DNA of 14,921 nucleotides from assembly GCA_964390695.1 (NCBI GenBank), contig CAYMKI010000069.1, positions 1 to 14,921 of the forward strand, given 5' to 3'. The DNA is from CAWACC01 sp964390695. Lineage in GTDB: Bacteria > Chlamydiota > Chlamydiia > Chlamydiales > Parachlamydiaceae. The notes below the pieces were generated by a model. The model was not told where the DNA came from. It made no database searches and saw only the letters and a program-made list of their open reading frames with translations. Below, one piece after another: positions 6,611-13,826 of this stretch (positions are counted from its first letter, which is position 1; each line of letters starts with the position of its first letter). A program made the position numbers and the translations under genes.

Positions 6611-8335
6611 ATGAAGAAAATATTTGCTAACTTGCTCACAGGCTTTATCTGTCTGTATGGGTCAATTTTCGCACAGAATTCATCCGAATCCCCAGTGATT
6701 AGTAAAACCTACATAATCGGTGGTGGAATAGTGGGTGCGCTTGAATCTTACTATGCCTATAAAGAAGCTTTAGTCAATGGCTCGCCTCTGTGCATCACTG
6801 TTTATGAAAAAGGAGAGGGCTTCAACTCTTCTACAAAAAATCAATTATCCACAAATACATCTTGCAACATCGTGCCAAGTCTTACCATAGATGAAATTTT
6901 GAGCGTTGTTCCGCGCGGTAATGATTTGGTGCAAAAACTCGCTATTCCTTTCAGCCAACCTGGAGGCATACGTGTCGATGATGTCATTGGGGTGAACGAT
7001 TCGGAATCTGCGAATAAATTCAAAGAAGCCGTAAGGTTGTACGGGGGAGATAAGGATCATGATGACAGGACGTTGTCTTTGCTAATGCTGGGTAAAAGGA
7101 GTATGGATCTGTGGCAGCAAATGTATGACGAAGGAGATCAGGAGCTTAAAAGCATATTGGAAGCGTCGAACTTTAACCCGTGTCGCGAACCGCAGAATGA
7201 CCTGAAACGAATTTTGCATGATGGTTATAGAATAGATCTTATCTACGGCATTCCTAATGCACAAGTACGTGCGCTGAACATGAAAGCCGACTATGAAAAA
7301 CTGGGTTATAAAAACTGCAATCTCTTAACACCGGATGAAGTGATGGCTTTAGACCCTTATCTATCGGATTTTTGTTATGATCACTCTGAAATTAATGCGA
7401 ATATGCAAAGAACGTGGAAAAATGACAGTGTAGCTTTATGGAGACCAGGTGGCTGCCTAGACACCGGTGCATTTCTACCCAGATTTTATGCTTACCTCCA
7501 AAAAATTATGGGGCAATATATTGGTTCTGATAGCCAATTGCACGATTGTTTTCAGATTCAGTTTGGTAAAGAAGTGACAGGTGTAGAGTTTGACTCTAGC
7601 CCTCAAGATTTACGCATTGCTGGACTTAAATTTGGCGATGGGACAAGTCAAGATGACCCACTGTCATCAGGAGATGTCCAGTATGTGTTTTGCCCGGGTG
7701 AGTCTGTCGGCACGCTACATAAGCTAGGGTTCGACGAACCGGCTTATGCAGGGTTTGCCGGCGCTTCTTTATTGATGTCTTTTCCACTTTCTCCGGATCA
7801 GATCGATAAGTATAAAAATTTCTCTCATTGTATGGAGGTGCACTCGGATGGCATAGTTTTAGCATGGCAAGCAAGATTCAAAGAGAATAGTATTTTTATT
7901 GGCGTAGCGGGAACTAAAGCTTTCTATGGTGATGTTCAGCCGGGTGTAGATGAGGAATTTGCTACCAATAGAAATCAAGTACAGTTAAATATGGTCAACA
8001 ATGTCTTACCTGAATTTATATCTCTAGCTTGTGGATGTCAAACAAAGGGGAAATCAATTAATTTAGAGGATTTATCTAACTTAGTAAATAGGGGAATAGC
8101 GCGCCGATGGGTGGGTCGAAGAGCAGTTGCTTACGATGGATTCCCCACTTTGGGTTCGCTATATAGCAATAATCGCAGGTTAGGCAATGCCAGATGTACC
8201 ACACATCTAGGATCTGGAGGAGTCTCATTTGGTCCGGCTGCGGTCGCTATTAGTCGAAACTCCAATAAACCTATTCTAGATCCCTTTGTACAAAAAATTC
8301 TCAACTACGCCGATACTAGGCGTACGGCAGAGTAG
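6611..8335 (+). CDS. Exported FAD-dependent oxidoreductase (DAO-like)
   Basis: This 574-residue protein starts with a Sec-type signal peptide: Met-Lys-Lys-Ile followed by a hydrophobic core, with a plausible cleavage after the Phe-Ala-Gln near residue 22. The Rossmann FAD-binding loop IIGGGIVG follows at 35-42, with an acidic ribose-binding Glu at the end of the second strand (VYEKG, 64-68). The C-terminal HLGSGGVSFGPAA segment (around 540) resembles the second FAD-contacting region of D-amino-acid-oxidase-type enzymes. The substrate is unknown. I chose the ATG at 6611 over the in-frame ATG at 6569 because AAGGG lies 5-6 bases upstream and because the signal peptide then begins at the start. 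The secretory signal is not twin-arginine, so FAD would have to be loaded after export, which is unusual for flavoproteins. A hairpin-rich repeat lies just downstream. Confidence 0.85.
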   Translation: MKKIFANLLTGFICLYGSIFAQNSSESPVISKTYIIGGGIVGALESYYAYKEALVNGSPLCITVYEKGEGFNSSTKNQLSTNTSCNIVPSLTIDEILSVVPRGNDLVQKLAIPFSQPGGIRVDDVIGVNDSESANKFKEAVRLYGGDKDHDDRTLSLLMLGKRSMDLWQQMYDEGDQELKSILEASNFNPCREPQNDLKRILHDGYRIDLIYGIPNAQVRALNMKADYEKLGYKNCNLLTPDEVMALDPYLSDFCYDHSEINANMQRTWKNDSVALWRPGGCLDTGAFLPRFYAYLQKIMGQYIGSDSQLHDCFQIQFGKEVTGVEFDSSPQDLRIAGLKFGDGTSQDDPLSSGDVQYVFCPGESVGTLHKLGFDEPAYAGFAGASLLMSFPLSPDQIDKYKNFSHCMEVHSDGIVLAWQARFKENSIFIGVAGTKAFYGDVQPGVDEEFATNRNQVQLNMVNNVLPEFISLACGCQTKGKSINLEDLSNLVNRGIARRWVGRRAVAYDGFPTLGSLYSNNRRLGNARCTTHLGSGGVSFGPAAVAISRNSNKPILDPFVQKILNYADTRRTAE

Positions 8336-8353
8336 TATTTGAAGTGATTATTC

Positions 8354-8438
8354 AAACTCAACTTACATAACATAAGATGGGGGGAACCATATACTCTAAT
8401 TGCTCCAATAAGCCGTGCAATTAGAGTATGTTGGGTTT
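8354..8438 (+). repeat. Palindromic repeat copy 1
   Basis: The outer arms AAACTCAAC (8354-8362) and GTTGGGTTT (8430-8438) enclose a perfect 13-bp inner stem, ATACTCTAATTGC (8391-8403) with GCAATTAGAGTAT (8417-8429). The right half (CAATAAGC..GCAATTAGAGT..GTTGGGTTTAAA) recurs in the same orientation at 13157-13192. The inner stem lies about 55 bases after the oxidoreductase stop and could act as its terminator or as an mRNA 3'-end stabiliser, although the T-run starts only about 17 bases further on. Confidence 0.75.
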
Positions 8439-8652
8439 AAATAGATCCTTTTTTCATAACCCAATTTTAATATTAGCCCTCTCTTCAATTTTCCTCTCAC
8501 TGATCTCCCTCCAACAGGGGTTTAATTTTTTTTATAATCTATTAGTTGATAAGTGATAGTGTTAGTTATGAATAGTGTTAAATATAAATAGTTTAAATTA
8601 AAATTATATTAATAATATAATTATTAATATAGTTAAGATGCTATATTTTCAT

Positions 8653-8657
8653 GGAGG
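8653..8657 (+). promoter_or_regulatory. GGAGG ribosome-binding site deciding the 8663 start
   Basis: GGAGG is followed by AAATT and then the ATG at 8663. This spacing is ideal and makes the in-frame ATG at 8651 an unlikely start. Confidence 0.75.
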
Positions 8658-8662
8658 AAATT

Positions 8663-10847
8663 ATGACATCAAAAGTAGATAATTCATTTTTTGAGCCTAA
8701 TTTGCCTGTCGAAAACAAAGAAGTCAAAAAAAAATCTCGATCAGAAGTTATAGGAAAAAATATACTTAAAAGCACGACTCCTACTGAGGCTGCAAAAAAA
8801 TCCGTCGAAGCAGGCCGACCAGATGCTCATGTTCTGCAGATTTTTTCATTTGATCGCGTTCAGGCTGAACAGTACTTAAAAGATAAGTCGGGATGTTTTT
8901 TATTTAGGCATAAAGATGCAAATACCATTGTTCTTTCCATTAATAAAAATCAACAAAGTACTCATAGTATACTCACGCGTGATGAAAAAAATAAGGATGT
9001 GTACAGAGATGCTCTTACGGGGCAAACCCATACGTTCAAAGATTGGGTCAAATTACTGGGGGAAGATAAATTTGTTCAACCCGCTTCACCCAAAGAAATA
9101 TTTAGGAGAGCTGTTGATAAAGTCAAAGAAAAAAATCGAGAAGAATCAGGTTTTCAGACACTTCAATCTATGGAACGCGCTACAAGAAGTGCTGCTATAA
9201 TAGGTAAAGGGATTTCTCAAGGTGGACAACCGATGGTTCCTGATTATTGGGGGGAAGTCGTTCATGATGCCCACGGTTATGGGCGAGACCTACATACGTT
9301 GATGAATGTTTGGAAATCAGCGCCTACAACAGACAATTTTAACACCTGGATGGACAAACTTACCAACGGGGAGTCTGTGCCCGGTATAGAAAACATTCCT
9401 AAAAACATGTTTGAAAACGGGAAATTAAAGATATCGCGTGTGATGTTTCTTAACGAGAGCGAAAGAAAAATGTATGAAGCGACTCTTGATAAGAGGGGGT
9501 TAATATCGACTCCAAATCAAAATCAGCCAACAACACTTGTTGATGTAAATGGAATGGTGCCTAACCCTCATATCTTTGTTCTTTCTCCCGATAATCGATT
9601 CTATGTGGGCGTTTACGACCGAGGTAGATTCAATCATTCTAGTTTTCTGGCTGGCGGAAGTGTACTGTCTGCCGGAGAAATGTTTCTTGAAAATGGAAAA
9701 ATCAAAACTATCACGGACAAAAGTGGTCACTATCAATCTTCTGAACAGATGGTACTAAGAGGGCTTGATGCTTTGATTAAATCTGGTGCGGACCTTTCTC
9801 AGACACAAGTCATTATGAATTCTCTTTCAAAGGATAGATTAACATACAGTGCTCTGGAATTTTACCAAGCTAAGAGTTTATACTATGGGTTGCCTGTATT
9901 TAACGAAGCAGAAATTCAGCAAACATTAAGTCATAAACCTCGTGGTTTTGAAATGTTGAGCAGGGGTTACGATGGAACTTTAAAATATTCTTATAAAAAT
10001 GTTAAGGATGAAGTTGTAGTTGAAACCTTTGAAAAAACTGAAAATNNNNNNNNNNTTATATAAAAAAGATAAAAATGGAAGAACATTTGACCTTAAAAGC
10101 TTTAAGCTAAATCCAGCCAAAGTCTTGTATGATTCTCTTTCCAAACTATCCTCTGAAGAAACTCTGAAATTGCTCAAAGGTCAACCGAGAGGTTCCTCTG
10201 TTCTGAGACAATCTAAAGACGGGACATCCTGTGCCCTCGGATTTTTTAATGTTCAAGGTGAGTTCAAGCAGACTCTATTCAAGCAAACCGAGGATCCATT
10301 CATTTATAAGGATACTTCTGGATATGCCATAGACCTTAGAAAATTTAAGCCGAATCCCATCCAAATACTGTATGATACTTTAAACAGGGGCTCTTTAGAA
10401 TCAGCTAAAAATGAATTAAATGGTCGAGCTCCAGGCGCGGAAGTATGCTTAAAAGGTCCAAATGAAACCCTAATACATGCCTACAAAAACTTTTATGGTA
10501 TAGTGGTAATCGACGTCTACAATAAAGTGGGTAACGAATTCAAAGACAACTCAGGAAAGATTTTCGATCTGATTAATTATGATGCAAGTTCAGCGAAAAT
10601 AATGTATTTAAGTTTACCAAATCTATCTTCTCCCGAGACTGCAGCCAGACTGGCAACCATGCCCCCCGGTTCTGTTATTTACAGGCAAAGTTCAGATAAT
10701 AAATCCATAGTTAAGGCTTTCATTGACACTAGGGGTCAGGTACATCAGTATAAACTGGAACCGAGCAAGGATCCTTATGTCTATCGGTTACCGGCGGCCG
10801 CAGATTCGATATCTATTGATATAAGGACTATACTGCCAGTCCAATAA
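8663..10847 (+). CDS. Probable effector: SH2 domain, IQM-like domain, SH2-like repeats (interrupted by assembly gap)
   Basis: I start the gene at the ATG at 8663, because GGAGG lies 5 bases upstream; an earlier in-frame ATG at 8651 would place that site inside the coding sequence. Residues ~60-135 resemble an SH2 domain: an AEQYL helix, the phosphotyrosine-binding strand FLFR (Arg82), a THSIL strand with His101, then VYRD and a TFKDWVKLL helix. Residues ~194-390 match the plant IQM family as I remember it: YWGEVV...HGYGRDLH, FVLSPDNRFYVG, HSSFLAGG (325-332), AGE and SGHY (354-357). From ~410 to the end there are about four SH2-like units of 76-81 residues. The ten Ns at 10046-10055 shift the frame, but both sides continue the same repeat unit, so this is one gene. 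There is no signal peptide; secretion by a type III system is inferred. The function is not established; phosphotyrosine recognition in host cells is likely for the first domain. The stop lies one base from the convergent HD-Pnk stop. Confidence 0.82.
9890..10844 (+). repeat. Tandem SH2-like protein units A-D
   Basis: Four consecutive coding units are visible: A (9890-10139, split by the N run), B (10140-10382), C (10383-10616) and D (10617-10844). Each follows one layout: an S-x-E-T/A helix, a PxG or PRG turn, a strand like SVLRQS or SVIYRQS, two further strands, then Y-x-D/Y-x-L and an 'FDL..F....A.ILYDSL'-type end. The layout parallels the N-terminal SH2 domain. The binding-strand Arg is kept in B and D but is Lys in C. 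The units are diverged in sequence, so this is an old expansion. Confidence 0.65.
10046..10055. other. Assembly gap (10 N)
   Basis: This is a run of ten undetermined bases inside repeat unit A of the SH2 gene. Ten is not a multiple of three, and the reading frame differs on the two sides, so the run is a scaffold placeholder and not a measured length. Unit A without the gap has 80 residues, against 81 in unit B. Confidence 0.95.
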
Positions 10848-10848
10848 C

Positions 10849-12126
10849 CTAGAGCGTAAAGGTGCAAGAATTACATGTACCTCTAATATCTAAAAGTCCT
10901 TCTTGATTCGCAAAGGCAATTCTATGAGCTTCGCTATCTTCAATCCACTCCAAAGATTCAATTTGGCTATGAACTACCTCTTTAGGAACTTGATATTTTC
11001 TAGATTGATTTCCCTGGTAAATGGAATATTCAGAGACATGTAGAACAATCATTGTTACAAGTGCATGATAATCATAACCTAATTGACCAATCATGGATCT
11101 AAAATCTTTTTTTAAATTGGTGGCGTCCCACACAATTTTCTCATGATTCCGTAAATAATTTTTTAGCTGTTCCTTAGCTTTAGAAATAATGAGACTATTG
11201 TTTTCCTGATTGCTCCTGTTTTTGCCAAACTCCTCCCTTAAGTCGTCTAAAGAAATTATCTTATAATCTTTTAAATGTTTTTGAATCCAAGTGCTTTTCC
11301 CGGATCCACTGGGACCTGACATAATGGTAAGCTGAGGAAAAGAATGTAAATAAGGATAACGACGAGCTATAGCTTCTTCGGGTGTAAAGATTATCCCTTG
11401 TTCAAAATCTTGAATAGCATAGCCCAGTACTGCATCCCGACTTTCAGAGCTTATATGAGCTAACTCTGTATTAAAAAACTGTTTCCAATCATTATAAGGA
11501 TTTTCATTTCCCCATAATTTGTACTCTTCGCAAAACAAATGAAATAAGTCTATGTAATCGCATTGATCTTGCTGATCTTTACAAATTCTACCGAGTATAT
11601 CTGCTTTTGCTAAGTAAAAGAGTAACTCGGTATTAACCAAACGAGCCAATTGAAAATATTCTTTTTTAGATGCATTGTGCAACACTAGGCGTCTCGGTTT
11701 ATGATGATGAGCCACTAGGCGAATTGTTTGTTGAACAATGTTATAGGGTATGTTTAATTCTAAAAGTCTATATGCCAAATAGTTACACCCGCGCTCTTCA
11801 TGATGTGGTGCGACTATTCTTGACAAACCATTAATTTCTTTAGTTTTAGTCACAAGGGGTTTACCAATATCGTGTAAGACAGCTGCTAAAATAAGGGAGA
11901 GCTTGTTGTCCGCAGATAGGTGCCTAGCTTCAGAATCTATAAGTTTATACACCTCATCTAAAACATGTTGAGTATGGATGAATACGTTTCCTTCTGCATG
12001 CCATTCTGGATCCTGTATAGTTTCTTTGAGCATAGACAACAGATCTAGATTGCTTTCAAGAGCTACGACAAATTCGTTTAAACTAGGCCTGTTACCTTTT
12101 ATAATACCACTAATGAAATCATTCAT
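10849..12126 (-). CDS. HD-Pnk: HD phosphoesterase + 5'-OH polynucleotide kinase (RNA end healing)
   Basis: This 425-residue two-domain protein matches the HD-Pnk enzymes described from Runella slithyformis. Residues ~15-200 are an HD domain: H51-T-Q-H54, H85-D86 in VLHDIGKP, H108-H109, the His cluster at 140-142, and D176 in KADILGR. In the known family this domain removes 2',3'-cyclic phosphates. Residues ~265-410 are a P-loop kinase: GPSGSGKST (271-279, Lys277), SLDDLR (292-297), WDATN (333-337), and an Arg-Lys pair (SRK, ~375-377) as a candidate lid. This part transfers phosphate from a nucleotide to a 5'-OH end. The start ATG overlaps the ligase stop as ATGA, so the two are translationally coupled. 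The paired ligase makes RNA repair the likely job, perhaps tRNA or rRNA cleaved by toxins. The 3' end meets the SH2 gene tail-to-tail with a single base between stops. Confidence 0.88.
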   Translation of the reverse strand: MNDFISGIIKGNRPSLNEFVVALESNLDLLSMLKETIQDPEWHAEGNVFIHTQHVLDEVYKLIDSEARHLSADNKLSLILAAVLHDIGKPLVTKTKEINGLSRIVAPHHEERGCNYLAYRLLELNIPYNIVQQTIRLVAHHHKPRRLVLHNASKKEYFQLARLVNTELLFYLAKADILGRICKDQQDQCDYIDLFHLFCEEYKLWGNENPYNDWKQFFNTELAHISSESRDAVLGYAIQDFEQGIIFTPEEAIARRYPYLHSFPQLTIMSGPSGSGKSTWIQKHLKDYKIISLDDLREEFGKNRSNQENNSLIISKAKEQLKNYLRNHEKIVWDATNLKKDFRSMIGQLGYDYHALVTMIVLHVSEYSIYQGNQSRKYQVPKEVVHSQIESLEWIEDSEAHRIAFANQEGLLDIRGTCNSCTFTL

Positions 12127-12764
12127 ATACTGTCTTTAGCTAATAAATTTGGAATAACTTCTTTATTCATCCAGTGTTCTTCATCAGGCATTACATGTTC
12201 TTTTCTTACCCATTTTGCAACATGACGATTAAATTGATTATAAGAAAAACTTTCCGTTGTACGTACGACATAACCTTCGCAATGTGTTGTATCTATAGGC
12301 ATTTGAGAAATTAATTTCTCATTCCATAACCCTTGATAAAATTTCTTTGGTGTTTTCAAACCTAATAACTCTGCCCATTCTATTGTTTGGGCCCAGTCTA
12401 AACATACATTTTGATCATTCCAAATGGAAAATAAGTAAAAATAACTTTCTAAATGGTTATAGGCAATGGAGTGTCTTGCATAAACATTTTCACCACAAAT
12501 CCTCCAACCACTTGGTATCAAATAGGAAATACTAGCGTGCAATTTTTTTACCCATTCTCTTGAAACATGAGAACGATTATTGATTGAGCGAGCATGGATA
12601 TAATTCATATACATAGTCGTATTTTCGCCATCCATTTTTTCTGTGATGACAACTTCCTTATCTTCAAAATGCCTAGTGTTCAATAATATTATGTCATCAT
12701 CGGTATTTCCGAATGACCAAGGAAGGTGAGGCGTTCGGGGATATTTAAATCTATTTGTTTCCAT
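12123..12764 (-). CDS. ATP-dependent RNA ligase (Rnl-type)
   Basis: This 213-residue protein carries the nucleotidyltransferase motifs of RNA ligases in order: motif I EKMDGEN with the nucleophile Lys43; an Arg-containing motif Ia region (ARSINNRSH, ~58-66); a GEN segment (91-93); motif III FYLFSIW (109-115); motif IV EGYVVR (163-168); and motif V VAKWVRKEH (182-190, Lys184 and Lys188). The enzyme would form a ligase-AMP intermediate and seal 5'-phosphate to 3'-OH RNA ends. At 213 residues it is little more than the minimal adenylyltransferase domain, with no large C-terminal extension. It is the first gene of a two-gene operon and overlaps HD-Pnk by ATGA, a pairing known in other bacteria. 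A sigma70-like promoter lies about 50 bases upstream. No strong ribosome-binding site precedes the ATG. Confidence 0.88.
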   Translation of the reverse strand: METNRFKYPRTPHLPWSFGNTDDDIILLNTRHFEDKEVVITEKMDGENTTMYMNYIHARSINNRSHVSREWVKKLHASISYLIPSGWRICGENVYARHSIAYNHLESYFYLFSIWNDQNVCLDWAQTIEWAELLGLKTPKKFYQGLWNEKLISQMPIDTTHCEGYVVRTTESFSYNQFNRHVAKWVRKEHVMPDEEHWMNKEVIPNLLAKDSI

Positions 12765-12814
12765 ATATTTGTTAGCTTTAGGTGTGTGTTGATAAAAGCG
12801 TAGTGGTTTATGAA

Positions 12815-12843
12815 ATTATAACACAATATAATTGATTGCTCAA
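12815..12843 (-). promoter_or_regulatory. Sigma70-type promoter of the RNA repair operon
   Basis: On the minus strand, TTGAGC (12843-12838) and TATAAT (12820-12815) are separated by exactly 17 bases, with TGT immediately before the -10 (an extended -10). The predicted leader to the ligase ATG at 12764 is about 45 bases. This is the best promoter in the window and suggests constitutive housekeeping-type expression; no operator-like palindrome overlaps it. Confidence 0.6.
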
Positions 12844-12895
12844 TTTCTACGAACCCACTATCGTCTCAATGTTGACACTAGTCTTATGGGTTTAA

Positions 12896-13126
12896 TTTAA
12901 TATACTCTATATTGAACTGACAAACACTATAGAAAAAAGTATACTCAAAAACGAGGCCTCTACAGAGTCAACAAAAAAATCTGTCAAGGCAGAACTTCCA
13001 GATGCGCATATATTACAACTATTTTCATTTGAGCGCTCTCAAGCTGAACAGTACTTATTAGATAAGCCTGGATGTTATTTATTTAGATATAAAGATGCAA
13101 ACACTTTTGTTTGCACTATAACATAA
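12896..13126 (+). pseudogene. Decayed fragment of a second SH2-domain gene
   Basis: The frame open from 12896 to the TAA at 13124-13126 has no ATG. It encodes residues closely matching positions ~31-95 of the intact SH2 protein at 8663: SILKNEAST against NILKSTTPT, then PDAHILQLFSFER, AEQYL, GCYLFRYKDANT. The similarity stops after the phosphotyrosine-binding strand, where the sequence becomes a short inverted repeat (TGCAAAC...GTTTGCA, 13096-13115) and then a stop. Both ends of the gene are lost, so this is a remnant of a paralogue or of a partial duplication. The palindromic element copy 2 begins six bases after the stop. Confidence 0.8.
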
Positions 13127-13131
13127 TGGTT

Positions 13132-13189
13132 AAACTCAACAAACTCCAATCGCGTTACAATAAGCGCGCAATTAGAGTCAGTTGGGTTT
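13132..13189 (+). repeat. Palindromic repeat copy 2
   Basis: The arms starting AAACTCAAC (13132-13140) and ending GTTGGGTTT (13181-13189) form a long imperfect palindrome of about 25 bases per arm; the right arm contains GCGCAATTAGAGT. The right half matches 8406-8440 in the same orientation with few differences (CAATAAGC, GCAATTAGAGT, GTTGGGTTTAAA). It abuts the stop codon of the broken minus-strand gene at 13188. Confidence 0.75.
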
Positions 13190-13690
13190 AAAAGCCGGCG
13201 GCATAAGATTCGCCAATTTTTTGAATCTGGGCTAAGTAGGTTTCGTCGATGATGCCATGATCTAAAAATTTTGTGGAGTTAGAAGGTATGTTATGATCGT
13301 TTTTATGAGACATGCCTAAAGCATTGATCCATCGGCGGGGATTGGTGTATGGCACATAATCTCTCGAGTTGTTTATTTGTGTTACTTTTCCGGCTTTACG
13401 CGAGGAGATAATGGCAGGGGTACCAAACGTATAGACGATCATTTTTTTTCTCAATCGTTCAGGCAGTTTTGACAAAGCGACACTGGTAACTAATCCTCCT
13501 CTCGACCAGGCATAAGCTATAATGCAGGCTTCAGGATGGTTGGATTCGTCCATTTCTCTAAATAACCATTGATAAAAGTAATTCTTTTATAGGGCTGCAA
13601 TTCTTTTTTCCCTCTATACCCTATTTTTGCAATTTCTGTGCAATCAAGCTGATTAATATTATTATTATGGTTGTTGTCTAATTTGTTCAT
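13188..13690 (-). pseudogene. Broken alpha/beta-hydrolase-like gene (chlamydial family)
   Basis: The original start is probably the ATG at 13690, with AGG about 8 bases upstream. It encodes 57 residues, including KRITFING, up to a TAG at 13517-13519. The remainder lies in another frame from about 13553 and runs to 13188. It contains CIIAYAWSRGGL (a nucleophile-elbow-like A-x-S-x-G), VYTFGTPAI, SRDYVPYTNP and a late DHGI that could supply the Asp/His of a lipase-like triad. From memory, Chlamydiales have a multicopy family with an N-terminal 'RITFING' and a central 'HSRGG' (DUF687-like). In that family about a hundred residues separate the two, and here they are nearly adjacent, so an internal deletion with a frameshift is likely. 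The 3' end runs into the palindromic repeat. The family assignment is moderate; the frame break is seen directly. Confidence 0.6.
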
Positions 13691-13826
13691 AAAACATACC
13701 TATATATTGATTTGTAATCTATGTATATATAATTATATTTTAATACTGCAAAGTTTGTTTAAATTAAAATTAAATAAATAATTAACTCGCCTTCTGCAAT
13801 TTTTGGATATATGTTCTGAGAGTGGT

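Larger units (their letters stand above)
8336..8662. other. Spacer before the SH2 gene
   Basis: The first part holds the palindromic element at 8354-8438. The remainder is increasingly AT-rich, and the 60 bases just before 8641 are almost pure A/T. A TATAAT occurs at 8533-8538 without a recognisable -35. No coding frame is supported. The strong A/T tract upstream of a putative effector gene suggests horizontally acquired or silenced DNA, but this is inference. Confidence 0.5.

Noticed and set aside
8591..8606. 16-base word gtttaaattaaaatta shared with 13758-13773
   Set aside because: It is pure A/T in an A/T-rich background, and the flanks diverge, so it is plausibly chance.
10020..10055. 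A separate gene starting at 10020, before the N run
   Set aside because: Its first codons are an out-of-frame reading of the SH2 gene. Only the part after the gap is real, and it continues that gene.
12852..12893. AACCCA...TGGGTTT arms upstream of the SH2 remnant, similar to the ends of the palindromic element
   Set aside because: Only the outer six to seven bases pair, and the inner stem of the element is absent.
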